Shown here piece after piece: positions 33,041-40,146 of a stretch of 64,000 bases of DNA; the stretch's first letter is position 1, and the number at the start of each line of letters is the position of its first letter. The translations under genes and the position numbers were made by a program. Source of the stretch: a bacterium (GTDB lineage Bacteria; 4484-113; JAFGCY01). The DNA lies in assembly GCA_020849855.1 (NCBI GenBank), contig JADZFO010000047.1:1-64000 (forward strand), in the 5' to 3' direction. The notes under the pieces are model-generated. The model did no database searches. It was not told the origin of the DNA and saw only the letters and a list, made by a program, of their open reading frames with translations.

Positions 33041-34661
33041 CTATCCCTTTGAATTGTAAGACCGGCTGCAGGTCGAATAACTCAACCACTATCCCATCCA
33101 GACGCAGATCCACTTTAGAGACCAGCGACCGGATAAGAGGCCGCAGCGCTTCGCTGTGGCCCTCCTGCCAGGCCCGCCGGATCAGCCCGACATGCTCAAG
33201 AGTATCACCTGTCTGCGCGGCTCTGGACTGCAGCCCGCAGCGCGCCGCACGAAGATCCGAAAGCTGCTGCTCCACCGCTGACTCGTCTGCAGCCAGCGCA
33301 GCCAGGCGCTCTTCCAAAATACCGATGGCCAGGGCCTTGCCTTCCCGGGCCAGCCGCAGGACAGTCTCGCGCAGCTGAGAGCCTTCACGCTTCAGTTGGC
33401 GCTGGCGCCGGGAAAGCGCCTGCTCCTGCTCCTCAAGGGCCTCGTCCTGGCCCCCGGCAGCGCTGTAAGCCAGGGCCAGGGCCTCTGCCAGCTGGCCGTC
33501 GCCGGCAGCCTCAAGAAGCCCCTGCAGCACGAGCTGATCCAGTGCTTCAGCGTTCACATAGCCAGGCAACTCAGCCGCGCCATCGTCGCCGCCGACCAGC
33601 TCCAGGCCGCCGACTACTCGCCTTTTGTCGGCTCGGACATAGCAGTGATAACGGCGGCCGCCGCGGCCGGCAACCCAGGCGCAGACATATGGCGCCGGCT
33701 CGCCGCGTCGCTTCGCGGGATGCGTCACTGCGAAGTGGCTGGACACGACCAGGCCGTCGAGTAGGTAATCAGCGCCCTGAGGCTCGGCGCCGCCGAGCCT
33801 GATACGCTGCGGACCATGGGTGGACTCAGGGCCGCGCGCCTGCGCGGCCTCCCAGACATCGCGCGGCAGGGTGCATTCGTGCAGGCCCGGCAACCAGCCC
33901 TCGGCGCCGGCGACATGGCCGCAGCGCTCGCGGCCAAGCACGGGCGCGTTCTGGGGGCGATAGAAGCGGCTGGCCAGGATCTTCTCGACGCTGGAGCTGT
34001 TGAGTACCAGGCCGAACTCGGCCTTCAACCTGCGCGTAATTGCACTGTAGTGCATGCCGCTGGCCTTGAGCTCAAACATCCGCTCGAGGGCCGGCCACCT
34101 GAGGGGGTCGGGTACAGGGATGCCGCGGCGCGGCCCCGGCAGCGTGGCGAAAGGACAGCGAGTGGCATGCAGGCCGGCGGCCGCCCGGGTCGCGCGTGCA
34201 CCGCTAATCTTCTCTGCGGTCTGGTCGCGCTGAAACTGCGCGAAGGCCAGCAGGACGTGCAGCAGCATCCGCCCCTGAGCGGTGCTGGTATCAATGCTCT
34301 CCTGCAGGGTGCCGAAGGAGGAGCCGCTCGGAGTGATCACGGCCTCCACGAAGTCAAGGAAGCCACGCAGGTTGCGGCTCATGCGGTCAAGGCTGGTGGA
34401 CAGCACGATGTCAGCTTCGCGGCCGCGCAGCAGGGCCTCAACGCGGCGCCAGGCCGGCCTGTCCATCGTGGATCCGCTGACACCCTCGTCGGCCACTTCC
34501 GCGACGACGCTGTAGCCCAGAGCCGCGCAGTACTGCCGGCAGCGCTCGATCTGCGTCGCGCAGCTGCCAGCCTGGCGCGGGTCGTCGGTGGAAACCCTGG
34601 CATACAGGACAGCGCGCAGAGGCTGTTTCTGGCTCAGGGTAGGCGAGGGGCGCGTGTTCAC
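33003..34661 (-). CDS. Large serine recombinase (phage integrase)
   Basis: The 552-aa protein has the resolvase catalytic domain with nucleophile S24 (LYARVSTDD) and the conserved LDRMSRNLRGFLDFV and LLAFAQFQRD segments. A recombinase domain (about 185-290), a reduced zinc-ribbon region and a long coiled coil (about 410-480) follow, as in phage integrases. The last residues (GIVAPTGIEPVPSP) are encoded by the antisense strand of tRNA-Glu. It starts with GTG at 34661, overlapping the stop of the P63C gene (GTGA), so the two are coupled. It integrates and, with a directionality factor, excises the element. Confidence 0.92.
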   Translation of the reverse strand: MNTRPSPTLSQKQPLRAVLYARVSTDDPRQAGSCATQIERCRQYCAALGYSVVAEVADEGVSGSTMDRPAWRRVEALLRGREADIVLSTSLDRMSRNLRGFLDFVEAVITPSGSSFGTLQESIDTSTAQGRMLLHVLLAFAQFQRDQTAEKISGARATRAAAGLHATRCPFATLPGPRRGIPVPDPLRWPALERMFELKASGMHYSAITRRLKAEFGLVLNSSSVEKILASRFYRPQNAPVLGRERCGHVAGAEGWLPGLHECTLPRDVWEAAQARGPESTHGPQRIRLGGAEPQGADYLLDGLVVSSHFAVTHPAKRRGEPAPYVCAWVAGRGGRRYHCYVRADKRRVVGGLELVGGDDGAAELPGYVNAEALDQLVLQGLLEAAGDGQLAEALALAYSAAGGQDEALEEQEQALSRRQRQLKREGSQLRETVLRLAREGKALAIGILEERLAALAADESAVEQQLSDLRAARCGLQSRAAQTGDTLEHVGLIRRAWQEGHSEALRPLIRSLVSKVDLRLDGIVVELFDLQPVLQFKGIVAPTGIEPVPSP

Positions 34662-35551
34662 TCGTCACCATCCTCGAAGGGCATCTGAAGCGTGTCGCCA
34701 AACTTCGGGAAGGCCCGCTCCAGGTTGGAGTAGAAAGCGCGCCAGCTGTTGGCCGCCCGCATGAAAGCAATCACCGTATGCAAGTGCGCCCGCAGGTCTG
34801 GGTTGCCAACGTCAGCAGTCAACCACTGGAAGTGCTTGTGCTTCCTGTGTCCGGCTTCAGTCCTGGGATTCTTGTGCTGAAGCTCCTTGAGCACGGCGGG
34901 CGCCAGGCGACGATAGATCAGGTCGTTGGTGATCTGCCCTACGATGGGAGGACGCTTGCTCGACAGCTGGCTGTAGTTCCAGCCTTTCAACCGGAATAGT
35001 TGCCGGTAAAACTCGTCGGGGAAGGTCTTAGCCCATGCAAGCAGCCGGTCGGAGATGTACTTGCCAAGTAGTTCTTCAAGCGCCTTACGGCTGCGGTCCT
35101 CCTGGTAGCCTGTCGCCTCGTCCACGAGCGCCACAATCCCAAGTTGTGCAAGCGCGCGGACGAGGATTTCGCACTGCCTTGCGATAGGCTCTTGGTGATG
35201 AGTCAGAACACCAGCTTCGCGGGCAGCAAGGATGACATTGCAGACCTGCGGCAGCAACTCGGCCCGATAGCCATAGTTCGGTTTGCCGCCCCGACCCTGC
35301 ACTGTGAAGAGGACTGGCTTAGTATAATCGGCTAACTCCGCATCAATAAAGGGCAGAAGGTTCTTAGCAGCGAGAAATGGGGGAAGTTGGTATAAGTTCT
35401 GGACAGCCATACCCCGGCGGCCAATTGCCCGCATGAAGCCAACACCGTTCAAAAGGCGTGTGCCATCCTCGAGAACGGCGCAAGGGATGGTCGACTCGCC
35501 AATCTTAATCTCGCCGACATGGGTCGCCTGAATCACCTTTTCAGGCATCAC
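34658..35551 (-). CDS. P63C domain protein
   Basis: The 297-aa protein matches the P63C domain architecture: an N-terminal region with GEIKIGESTIPCAVLEDGTRLL and RGGKPNYGYRAELLPQVC, then the C-terminal P63C-type part (FYRQLFRLKGW, RPPIVGQITNDLIYRRLAPAVLKEL). P63C proteins are found in phages and integrated elements; their role is unknown. AGGAG precedes the start, and its stop overlaps the integrase start. It is probably co-expressed with integration functions. Confidence 0.8.
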   Translation of the reverse strand: MMPEKVIQATHVGEIKIGESTIPCAVLEDGTRLLNGVGFMRAIGRRGMAVQNLYQLPPFLAAKNLLPFIDAELADYTKPVLFTVQGRGGKPNYGYRAELLPQVCNVILAAREAGVLTHHQEPIARQCEILVRALAQLGIVALVDEATGYQEDRSRKALEELLGKYISDRLLAWAKTFPDEFYRQLFRLKGWNYSQLSSKRPPIVGQITNDLIYRRLAPAVLKELQHKNPRTEAGHRKHKHFQWLTADVGNPDLRAHLHTVIAFMRAANSWRAFYSNLERAFPKFGDTLQMPFEDGDE

Positions 35552-35751
35552 TTGCTCCTCGTGGTGATGAATTCAGAGCAGCATAGCACAACGTCAGGGC
35601 CGCGGGCCCAGCAGCCAGATAAGAAAAGCCAGCACCGCCGTGACTATGACCGCGATCCCGATCCAGCGCTGGCAGCCAGGCGGCAGCGACCCAAGGCAGG
35701 AGTTTGGATGCATATTCCTGACAGATTATCACCAGCGCAGGTGCACTCGGA

Positions 35752-35757
35752 TATAAT
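35752..35757 (+). promoter_or_regulatory. -10 element upstream of the small exported protein
   Basis: A perfect TATAAT lies in the 308-bp gap 35552-35859, with a predicted leader of about 96 nt that contains a GGCGG/CCGCC hairpin (about 35,770-35,790). No strong -35 is present. Nothing else is seen in this gap. Confidence 0.4.
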
Positions 35758-35859
35758 CGAAACAGACGAGGCGGAGCCATTGGCCCCGCCCCGCCCCAGG
35801 CTGGCAGCCGAGAGATTGGCGTCAGGAGGCTGCCTGCCTGCTCAATATGGAGGAAAAGC

Positions 35860-36138
35860 ATGTTCAAGGTCCGCCTCGCGGCCGGCATCATTGCCGGTGT
35901 CTTGCTCGTCCTATCGGCCGTCTCCGCCCTGGCCCTGAGCACGGCCCAGGAAGCCTGGAACGGCGTCGCGGCGAAGTACCACTTCGACACGGTGCCTGCG
36001 CCGGCCAGCGCCACCTTTGACGACATCTACCACGGGGGCAACATTTCCAGCGACCTGCCGAAGGCCTGGTGGGAAGCCTTTGGTACCGGTATGGTTCCTC
36101 CGAGCGGAGACGATACGGTCAACTTCTGGATCAACTGA
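35860..36138 (+). CDS. Small exported AWN-motif protein (phage module)
   Basis: The 92-aa product starts after GGAGG and has a classical Sec signal peptide (FKVRLAAGIIAGVLLVLSAV, cleavage near ALA/LS, residue 26). The mature part of about 66 residues contains AQEAWNGVA, PAPASATFDDIYHGGN, LPKAWWEAFG and VPPSGDD. This motif order is shared with the chromosomal protein at 11357. It is convergent with, and overlaps by 8 bp, the regulator gene at 36131-37021. A secreted signal, surface exclusion or lysis-timing role are all possible. The link to the regulator is inferred from position and from the duplicate locus. Confidence 0.65.
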   Translation: MFKVRLAAGIIAGVLLVLSAVSALALSTAQEAWNGVAAKYHFDTVPAPASATFDDIYHGGNISSDLPKAWWEAFGTGMVPPSGDDTVNFWIN

Positions 36139-37021
36139 CCCTCTGCTCTCCAATAACCTGAAAACGCGGACGCTCCCCCAGGAGCTGCGCCAGTGCCTTT
36201 GTGCGCGTATCCGCCCGCTCCAGTTCGGCAGCCGGATTCTCACTATTCGCCCGGCGAATCTGATCCTTCTCCAGCTCAGCAAACTCCAGGAAGCGCGCCC
36301 TGGACTTCCGACTGCCCACAACTTCAAGCACCTGAGCGAGCAGCCAGTAGACTTCCCGCTGGCTGGCTCTCCCTGACTCCGCCGGCTGCTCTGGGTATGG
36401 TTCGCCAACCCTTTTGATCAGTCTCTGCCGCAGCTTCTCATAATCCTTCACCTTACCGTGCAGAAGCTGGGCCGACACGGATAGCCCCAGCGCCTGGTCG
36501 AGGGTCTCCCTGTAGCTCTTTCGTGTGGCAGCGCTGCTGATCGCCTTCAGCGCGTCCAGGCAGCGCCGCTGCAGGGCCGGGAACTGGGCCAGCTTCAGCG
36601 GGGAGGCCGAGGCCAGTTCAGGGTGCACCATCAGCAGCAAGCCGGAAGCCGATAAGAGGGCGCAGCGAACATCGTTCCAGCCCTTGCTCAACCCCCTGGC
36701 CTCGTCGGTGTCCTGCCGCCCCAGCCAGACCATAGCGTGGTCCAGACAGTTGAGGGCGGAGCCTGTATCGCCACTGTAAAGGTACAACTGCGCGGCGGTG
36801 CAGCACATCGTGGCATAGCCATAGGCCCATGTCAGGCGCCAGGGGCCGTAGGCTAACTGTCTGTTTGCTTCGTAAAGTTCGACCCATGCATTCAGAATGA
36901 GGAAGGCGGAGGACTCATCGCCGATATCGAGCCGGGCAAAGAACTCTCCTAGTTGCTGGTTGCGATAAGCAGCAAATGTTTCGTGGCACTGGTAATCGGC
37001 CACGAAGGGATGCGACATCAT
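36131..37021 (-). CDS. All-helical TPR-like partner of the phage repressor
   Basis: The 296-aa protein has no recognised family and no HTH of its own. It is almost entirely helical, with paired-helix patterns typical of TPR-like folds (WRLTWAYGYATMCCTAAQLYLYSGDTGSALNCLDHAMVWL; KSYRETLDQALGLSVSAQLL). Its start overlaps the stop of the HTH gene (ATGA), so the two proteins are made together. The HTH plus helical pair mirrors the fused 529-aa protein at 11579. In RRNPP-type regulators such a domain binds a peptide. That function here is inference. Confidence 0.6.
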   Translation of the reverse strand: MMSHPFVADYQCHETFAAYRNQQLGEFFARLDIGDESSAFLILNAWVELYEANRQLAYGPWRLTWAYGYATMCCTAAQLYLYSGDTGSALNCLDHAMVWLGRQDTDEARGLSKGWNDVRCALLSASGLLLMVHPELASASPLKLAQFPALQRRCLDALKAISSAATRKSYRETLDQALGLSVSAQLLHGKVKDYEKLRQRLIKRVGEPYPEQPAESGRASQREVYWLLAQVLEVVGSRKSRARFLEFAELEKDQIRRANSENPAAELERADTRTKALAQLLGERPRFQVIGEQRVS

Positions 37022-37416
37022 TCCGCTTTCCTCCTTGGCTGCCCTACAGGTTTCTTCCCCTGGGGCGGCTTGTGTTTACTTACAGACTTGTCTTCGGCCG
37101 GTGGTGGGCCAGTGTGATCATCCGCGCGGTGCAGCGTTAAAGCGTCCGCGCCCATCACCCGTGCATGAATCTCCGCCAGCTGCTCCGCCTGCTCCGGGCT
37201 CAGTCCGCTGCTCTCCGGGTCAGGCCACCCCTGCAGGCGCGTCATCGGCATCTCTGCCTCGTTGAACAAAGCAATAAGCAGGTCGAGCTCGAAGCGGTCA
37301 ACGTGACCATTTTTCCAGCGCGATACGACGCTGACGCCAGTGCCCATGGCCTTTGCCAGCTCAAGCTGACCGCCTAGTCGAGCGCTAGCACGGTTGATTG
37401 CTTCTGCCACGATCAT
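37018..37416 (-). CDS. XRE-like HTH repressor of the phage switch
   Basis: ATG 37416 is preferred because AGGAA lies about 8 nt upstream; a GTG at 37440 without a site is the alternative (140 aa). The protein carries a lambda-repressor-like HTH (LELAKAMGTGVSVVSRWKNG) in its first 55 residues and ends in a basic tail (KHKPPQGKKP). Its promoter (minus-strand TTGACA 37513-37508, TATACT 37491-37486) is back to back with the promoter for 37593. It is the most likely lysogeny repressor. Confidence 0.75.
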   Translation of the reverse strand: MIVAEAINRASARLGGQLELAKAMGTGVSVVSRWKNGHVDRFELDLLIALFNEAEMPMTRLQGWPDPESSGLSPEQAEQLAEIHARVMGADALTLHRADDHTGPPPAEDKSVSKHKPPQGKKPVGQPRRKAE

Positions 37417-37456
37417 CTTTAATTCCTGTTCGCTTGGCACCGCGCAAATGATAACC

Positions 37457-37599
37457 CTTGCATATCCCTGCGCAGCGTTGCAGGCAGTATACCTCCAAAA
37501 ATTGTGCTGTCAAGTAGGTAGCAGACCTAATCAAGCAAATTTAACCTAGGCATGCATTGACATACTTGTGCATAGCGGTTAGACTTTTACCTATGCAAG
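37457..37599. promoter_or_regulatory. Divergent phage switch promoters and candidate operators
   Basis: Leftward promoter: TTGACA (37513-37508) and TATACT (37491-37486), 16-bp spacer. Rightward promoter: TTGACA (37557-37562) and TAGACT (37580-37585), 17-bp spacer. CTTGCATA (37457-37464) and its complement TATGCAAG (37592-37599) sit just downstream of each start site, with a related CTTGTGCATA at about 37,566-37,575. This is the layout of a repressor-controlled lysis-lysogeny switch. Confidence 0.7.
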
Positions 37600-37826
37600 T
37601 AAGCGCAACTGTCACAGCGCCTGCGATCTGGACCTTAGACGAAGTGGCAAAGCACGTCCGCAAGAGCACTGACCAGGTGCGGCGAGACATGAAGTCCGGT
37701 CGCCTTGAGCCCTTGCCCCGCGTGCGGAGCAACGAGCACCTTCGATTCAGCCTGGCCAGCCGCAAGAACCGCGAGTACCTCGGGCTGAAGACGGAGGAAG
37801 AGGGGGAGGGGAAGAGGAGTGCCTAG
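37593..37826 (+). CDS. Small MerR/excisionase-like DNA-binding protein
   Basis: The 77-aa product contains a winged-helix/excisionase-type motif (IWTLDEVAKHVRKSTDQVRRDMKSG...PLPRVRSNEHLRFS) and an acidic tail. No Shine-Dalgarno precedes ATG 37593. The TAGACT -10 ends 7 nt upstream, so transcription should begin at the start codon, giving a leaderless mRNA. As first gene of the rightward operon it could be the Cro-like or directionality factor. Its stop lies 1 bp from the convergent gene at 37828. Confidence 0.65.
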   Translation: MQVSATVTAPAIWTLDEVAKHVRKSTDQVRRDMKSGRLEPLPRVRSNEHLRFSLASRKNREYLGLKTEEEGEGKRSA

Positions 37827-37827
37827 G

Positions 37828-38034
37828 TCAGTCGAGCTCGCTACAGGACTTCACCGCCTGCAGGCCGTAATCAAGCTTGAGCAGCGCAATACCGAGGTGG
37901 TTGAGCAGGTTGGCCTCCGGGTCGTTGATAGCCTTCTTCAGGGCGGTATCGTTCTGGGCCTTGTAGACCGCCTTAGCCAGGCGCATCAGCGCCAGTTTCG
38001 CTGCCTTCTTTTCATCGTCGGTGAGGTTCAGCAT
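37828..38034 (-). CDS. Tiny helical protein, paralogue A
   Basis: The 68-aa protein has GGAG before its ATG and no recognised family. It is predicted helical (DDEKKAAKLALMRLAKAVYKA, LLNHLGIALLKLDYGLQAV). It aligns end to end with the protein of 38338-38547 (ML--DE--A--AL-RL--A--KA pattern), so the two are probably paralogues. It runs against the flow of the early operon. Confidence 0.55.
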   Translation of the reverse strand: MLNLTDDEKKAAKLALMRLAKAVYKAQNDTALKKAINDPEANLLNHLGIALLKLDYGLQAVKSCSELD

Positions 38035-38057
38035 TCAGTACTCCGCGGGGTGTGGCT

Positions 38058-38336
38058 ATGCGCTTGATCGACATGATGCTCGCAGAGCACCCGCCCTTCG
38101 ATTCTATCACCGCTGAAGTCTGGGTCCAGTACCACATCGAGTCCGCGCTGGCAGACATCGAAAGCGCGATGAAGCACGCCAATGAGTTCCAGCGGGAAAG
38201 GCTCGACTCCGCCGCTGGCCGGCTGAGGAGCATTCTCGCAACTGAGCTCGACCGGCAGCACATGATGGCGCGGGTGCGCGAATCAACCGACTTCATGGGC
38301 GAGGAGAAGGCGGAGGAGGGGAAGAAGAGTGCCTAG
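38058..38336 (+). CDS. Small phage protein
   Basis: The 92-aa protein starts at ATG 38058 (or GTG 38052). It is helical and charged (ESALADIESAMKHANEFQRERL) and ends EEKAEEGKKSA, like the tail of the protein at 37593 (EEEGEGKRSA). No family is recognised. It is divergent from 37828-38034 and convergent with 38338-38547. Confidence 0.5.
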   Translation: MRLIDMMLAEHPPFDSITAEVWVQYHIESALADIESAMKHANEFQRERLDSAAGRLRSILATELDRQHMMARVRESTDFMGEEKAEEGKKSA

Positions 38337-38337
38337 G

Positions 38338-38547
38338 TCAGCTTATCTCGCGCAACTCGATGATGCACTCAACGCGGAGGACCAATTGATCCAGGTCACG
38401 GTTGAGAAGGAACAGAGCCATCCGGTAATCCGCAAGGCTGGCGGCGTACTGAAGATCAGGATGCTGGCGCGCCTTGCTCAATGCTTCCTGCAGGCGAGCA
38501 AGGGCATTCTGGGCCCTGACCAGCTCATCGTAGTTCATATCAAGCAT
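38338..38547 (-). CDS. Tiny helical protein, paralogue B
   Basis: The 69-aa protein is preceded by AGGAGAG and is predicted all-helical (YDELVRAQNALARLQEALSKA). It is the apparent paralogue of 37828-38034 and sits in the same context, 1 bp from a convergent plus-strand gene whose end carries the shared 26-bp repeat. Confidence 0.55.
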   Translation of the reverse strand: MLDMNYDELVRAQNALARLQEALSKARQHPDLQYAASLADYRMALFLLNRDLDQLVLRVECIIELREIS

Positions 38548-38613
38548 CGGTTCTCTCCTGACGGGCTGGCGAATTCTATCAGCCGTGAAAGGCAGGCGCT
38601 GGGGCTGGCGAAA

Positions 38614-38763
38614 GTGGTTTTTGGAGTGGAGGAGCTGCGTTACCTCGGGCTGGCCGAGAGCGCCCGGCCCACGGCGCCTACCACAGATGAGTTTTACAGC
38701 TCAAGTCCAGAAGAGCGCGGGCGGCGGATCACCGAAAGTGAGGTGGCTGGACGTGAAGGCTAG
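38614..38763 (+). CDS. Possible 49-aa phage protein
   Basis: An open frame from GTG 38614 (or GTG 38626) to TAG 38763 contains ELRYLGLAES, resembling REYLGLK near the end of the protein at 37593, so it may be a degraded or shortened third copy. The start is uncertain and the ribosome site is weak. Confidence 0.35.
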   Translation: MVFGVEELRYLGLAESARPTAPTTDEFYSSSPEERGRRITESEVAGREG

Positions 38764-39031
38764 CCAATGTGAAGAAGCAAGCCAGGCCGACACCAGCAGG
38801 CGCCAAGTAAGCCGGGCCGCCGGCCTGGCTGATGGTGAGCCCGCAAAGGCAAAGCGCCGCATTAAACGACTCGACACAAGCCAGCCGGTCGTTATCCGCA
38901 GCGGCACGAGACCCGCGAATCCGCGAGCGCTACTGCTGGCCATGCAGGACCTGCGCCGGGCCGTGGAAGGCAAGCCCCGCGGGCCTGAACCCCCGGTCCC
39001 ATTCAAAAGCAACGACGAGGAGGCCACCTGA
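38753..39031 (+). CDS. Basic small phage protein
   Basis: Starting at GTG 38753 behind GAGG, inside the end of the previous frame, this gives a 92-aa, Arg/Lys-rich protein (PAKAKRRIKRLDTSQ, LLLAMQDLRRAVEGKPRGP). Its TGA overlaps the next ATG (TGATG). No family is recognised; nucleic-acid binding is possible from charge alone. Confidence 0.5.
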   Translation: MKASQCEEASQADTSRRQVSRAAGLADGEPAKAKRRIKRLDTSQPVVIRSGTRPANPRALLLAMQDLRRAVEGKPRGPEPPVPFKSNDEEAT

Positions 39032-39273
39032 TGCCTTTCCACAGCACCCTTTTATCAAGTCCGATCAGCATTCCGGATTGCGCCGGCGGATGCGGCGCCG
39101 CGGTCAGCGCGAGGCTGCGCGAGGCAGGGCTTAGCCAGGCCGAGGCATACGACATCGGCTGCAGTGTTGAGGTCATGGTCCGCGGCCTGCTGCAGGGGAT
39201 GGAGGCCGAGCGCAGGGCCTTCCACGACAGCGCGGAGCGGCGCATGGGCCAGCACGAGGAAGAAAGCGAATGA
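39031..39273 (+). CDS. Small phage protein
   Basis: The 80-aa protein contains CAGGCGAAVSARLREAGLSQ and a C-terminal helix (MVRGLLQGMEAERRAFHDSAERR). It is coupled to both neighbours (TGATG before, ATGA after). Function unknown. Confidence 0.55.
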   Translation: MPFHSTLLSSPISIPDCAGGCGAAVSARLREAGLSQAEAYDIGCSVEVMVRGLLQGMEAERRAFHDSAERRMGQHEEESE

Positions 39274-39986
39274 GCTGGGGACTCCGCTGGGCATCCAGCT
39301 GGTCCAGGACTGGCATCGCCGACTGCGCCGAGGCAAGACGGGCAATCCGGGACATCGAACAACACGAACAAGCGCAGCGGCGGGCGCAGCTGACGCGACT
39401 AATGCACAAGGCGGGGCTGCCGGCGGAGCCGGCCGACACCAAGGGGCGAGGAGATGCGATGCCAGGCAGCCATAGCCACGAGATCTACCGCCATGGCGAC
39501 GCCGAGGCGCCGCCCCCTTTCTGGTATCCGCCGGCAAAGCGGGGGGCCGAACAGGAGTGCGGCAACTGCGCCGGCAGTGGCGGCGTTGACAAGGCAGGCG
39601 AACGCCAGCTGTGCAGGATCTGCGCCGGCCGCGGCCAATACAGGCCCCTGATAAACACCTGTGCACGAACCGGCTGCTGTGACGAGGCCTGCTTCCTGCA
39701 CCGCTACAAGACCAGCCGCGGCGTCAGCCGCAGCGAATACCTGTGCGAGGGCCACGCGATGCGCATCCTCAGCGAAAAGCTGGCCGCGCCATCGCTTGAG
39801 AAGCACCGCAACCCTGGCCGGCAGGAGTTCGGCCTGGTCGACATCGAACGTGAGGCGGAGCGCGAGCGCGCGCTCGACGAGCGCTGGGCAGCGCGATTGG
39901 GGGCAACAAATGAAGACACGGGCTCAGAAGGACGGGCTGCTGAAGTGCTGCAGCTGCCCGCCGGGAGAGGAATGGAAGGCGCCTGA
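39270..39986 (+). CDS. DnaJ-type zinc-finger phage protein
   Basis: The 238-aa protein has a central DnaJ-like zinc site, CGNCAGSGG...CRICAGRGQ (two CxxCxGxG units, about residues 92-120), followed by more cysteines (CARTGCCDEAC). The N-terminus is helical and charged, and the C-terminus is a long acidic/basic helix (IEREAERERALDERW). No J domain is present. It may bind unfolded protein or nucleic acid. Its last 77 bp overlap the next gene in another frame. Confidence 0.6.
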   Translation: MSWGLRWASSWSRTGIADCAEARRAIRDIEQHEQAQRRAQLTRLMHKAGLPAEPADTKGRGDAMPGSHSHEIYRHGDAEAPPPFWYPPAKRGAEQECGNCAGSGGVDKAGERQLCRICAGRGQYRPLINTCARTGCCDEACFLHRYKTSRGVSRSEYLCEGHAMRILSEKLAAPSLEKHRNPGRQEFGLVDIEREAERERALDERWAARLGATNEDTGSEGRAAEVLQLPAGRGMEGA

Positions 39987-40119
39987 GGAGTTCAGCCTGC
40001 AGCGGCGGGGCAGCCAGCTGCGGCGCTTCGAATGCCGGGCCTGCGGCGCAAGACGCAATGCCGAGCGCTACAGGCGAAAGGCAATCCAGAGACTGAAAGA
40101 GAGGCGGATGCGGGACTAA
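39910..40119 (+). CDS. Zinc-ribbon small phage protein
   Basis: ATG 39910 follows GGGGG and opens a 69-aa protein with KCCSCPPGEEW...FECRACGARRNAERYRRKAIQR, a four-cysteine zinc ribbon with a basic helix. This HNH-adjacent style is often seen in phage proteins, but no nuclease motif is present. It overlaps the end of the preceding gene. Confidence 0.6.
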   Translation: MKTRAQKDGLLKCCSCPPGEEWKAPEEFSLQRRGSQLRRFECRACGARRNAERYRRKAIQRLKERRMRD

Positions 40120-40146
40120 GGGAGCCAGGCAAAGGGGGTCCTGCGG

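Larger units (their letters stand above)
37806..38341 (+). repeat. 26-bp direct repeat at two gene junctions (37806-37831 and 38316-38341)
   Basis: GAGGGGAAGARGAGTGCCTAGGTCAG occurs twice with one mismatch. In both places it holds the stop codon of a plus-strand tiny gene and the stop region of a convergent minus-strand gene. This shows that the two-gene unit was duplicated. Confidence 0.8.

Noticed and set aside
35860..37416. Direct assignment as AimR-AimP (arbitrium)
   Set aside because: Gene order and orientation differ, the repressor and helical domain are separate proteins, and no known AimP-like C-terminal hexapeptide can be pointed to. Kept only as an analogy.
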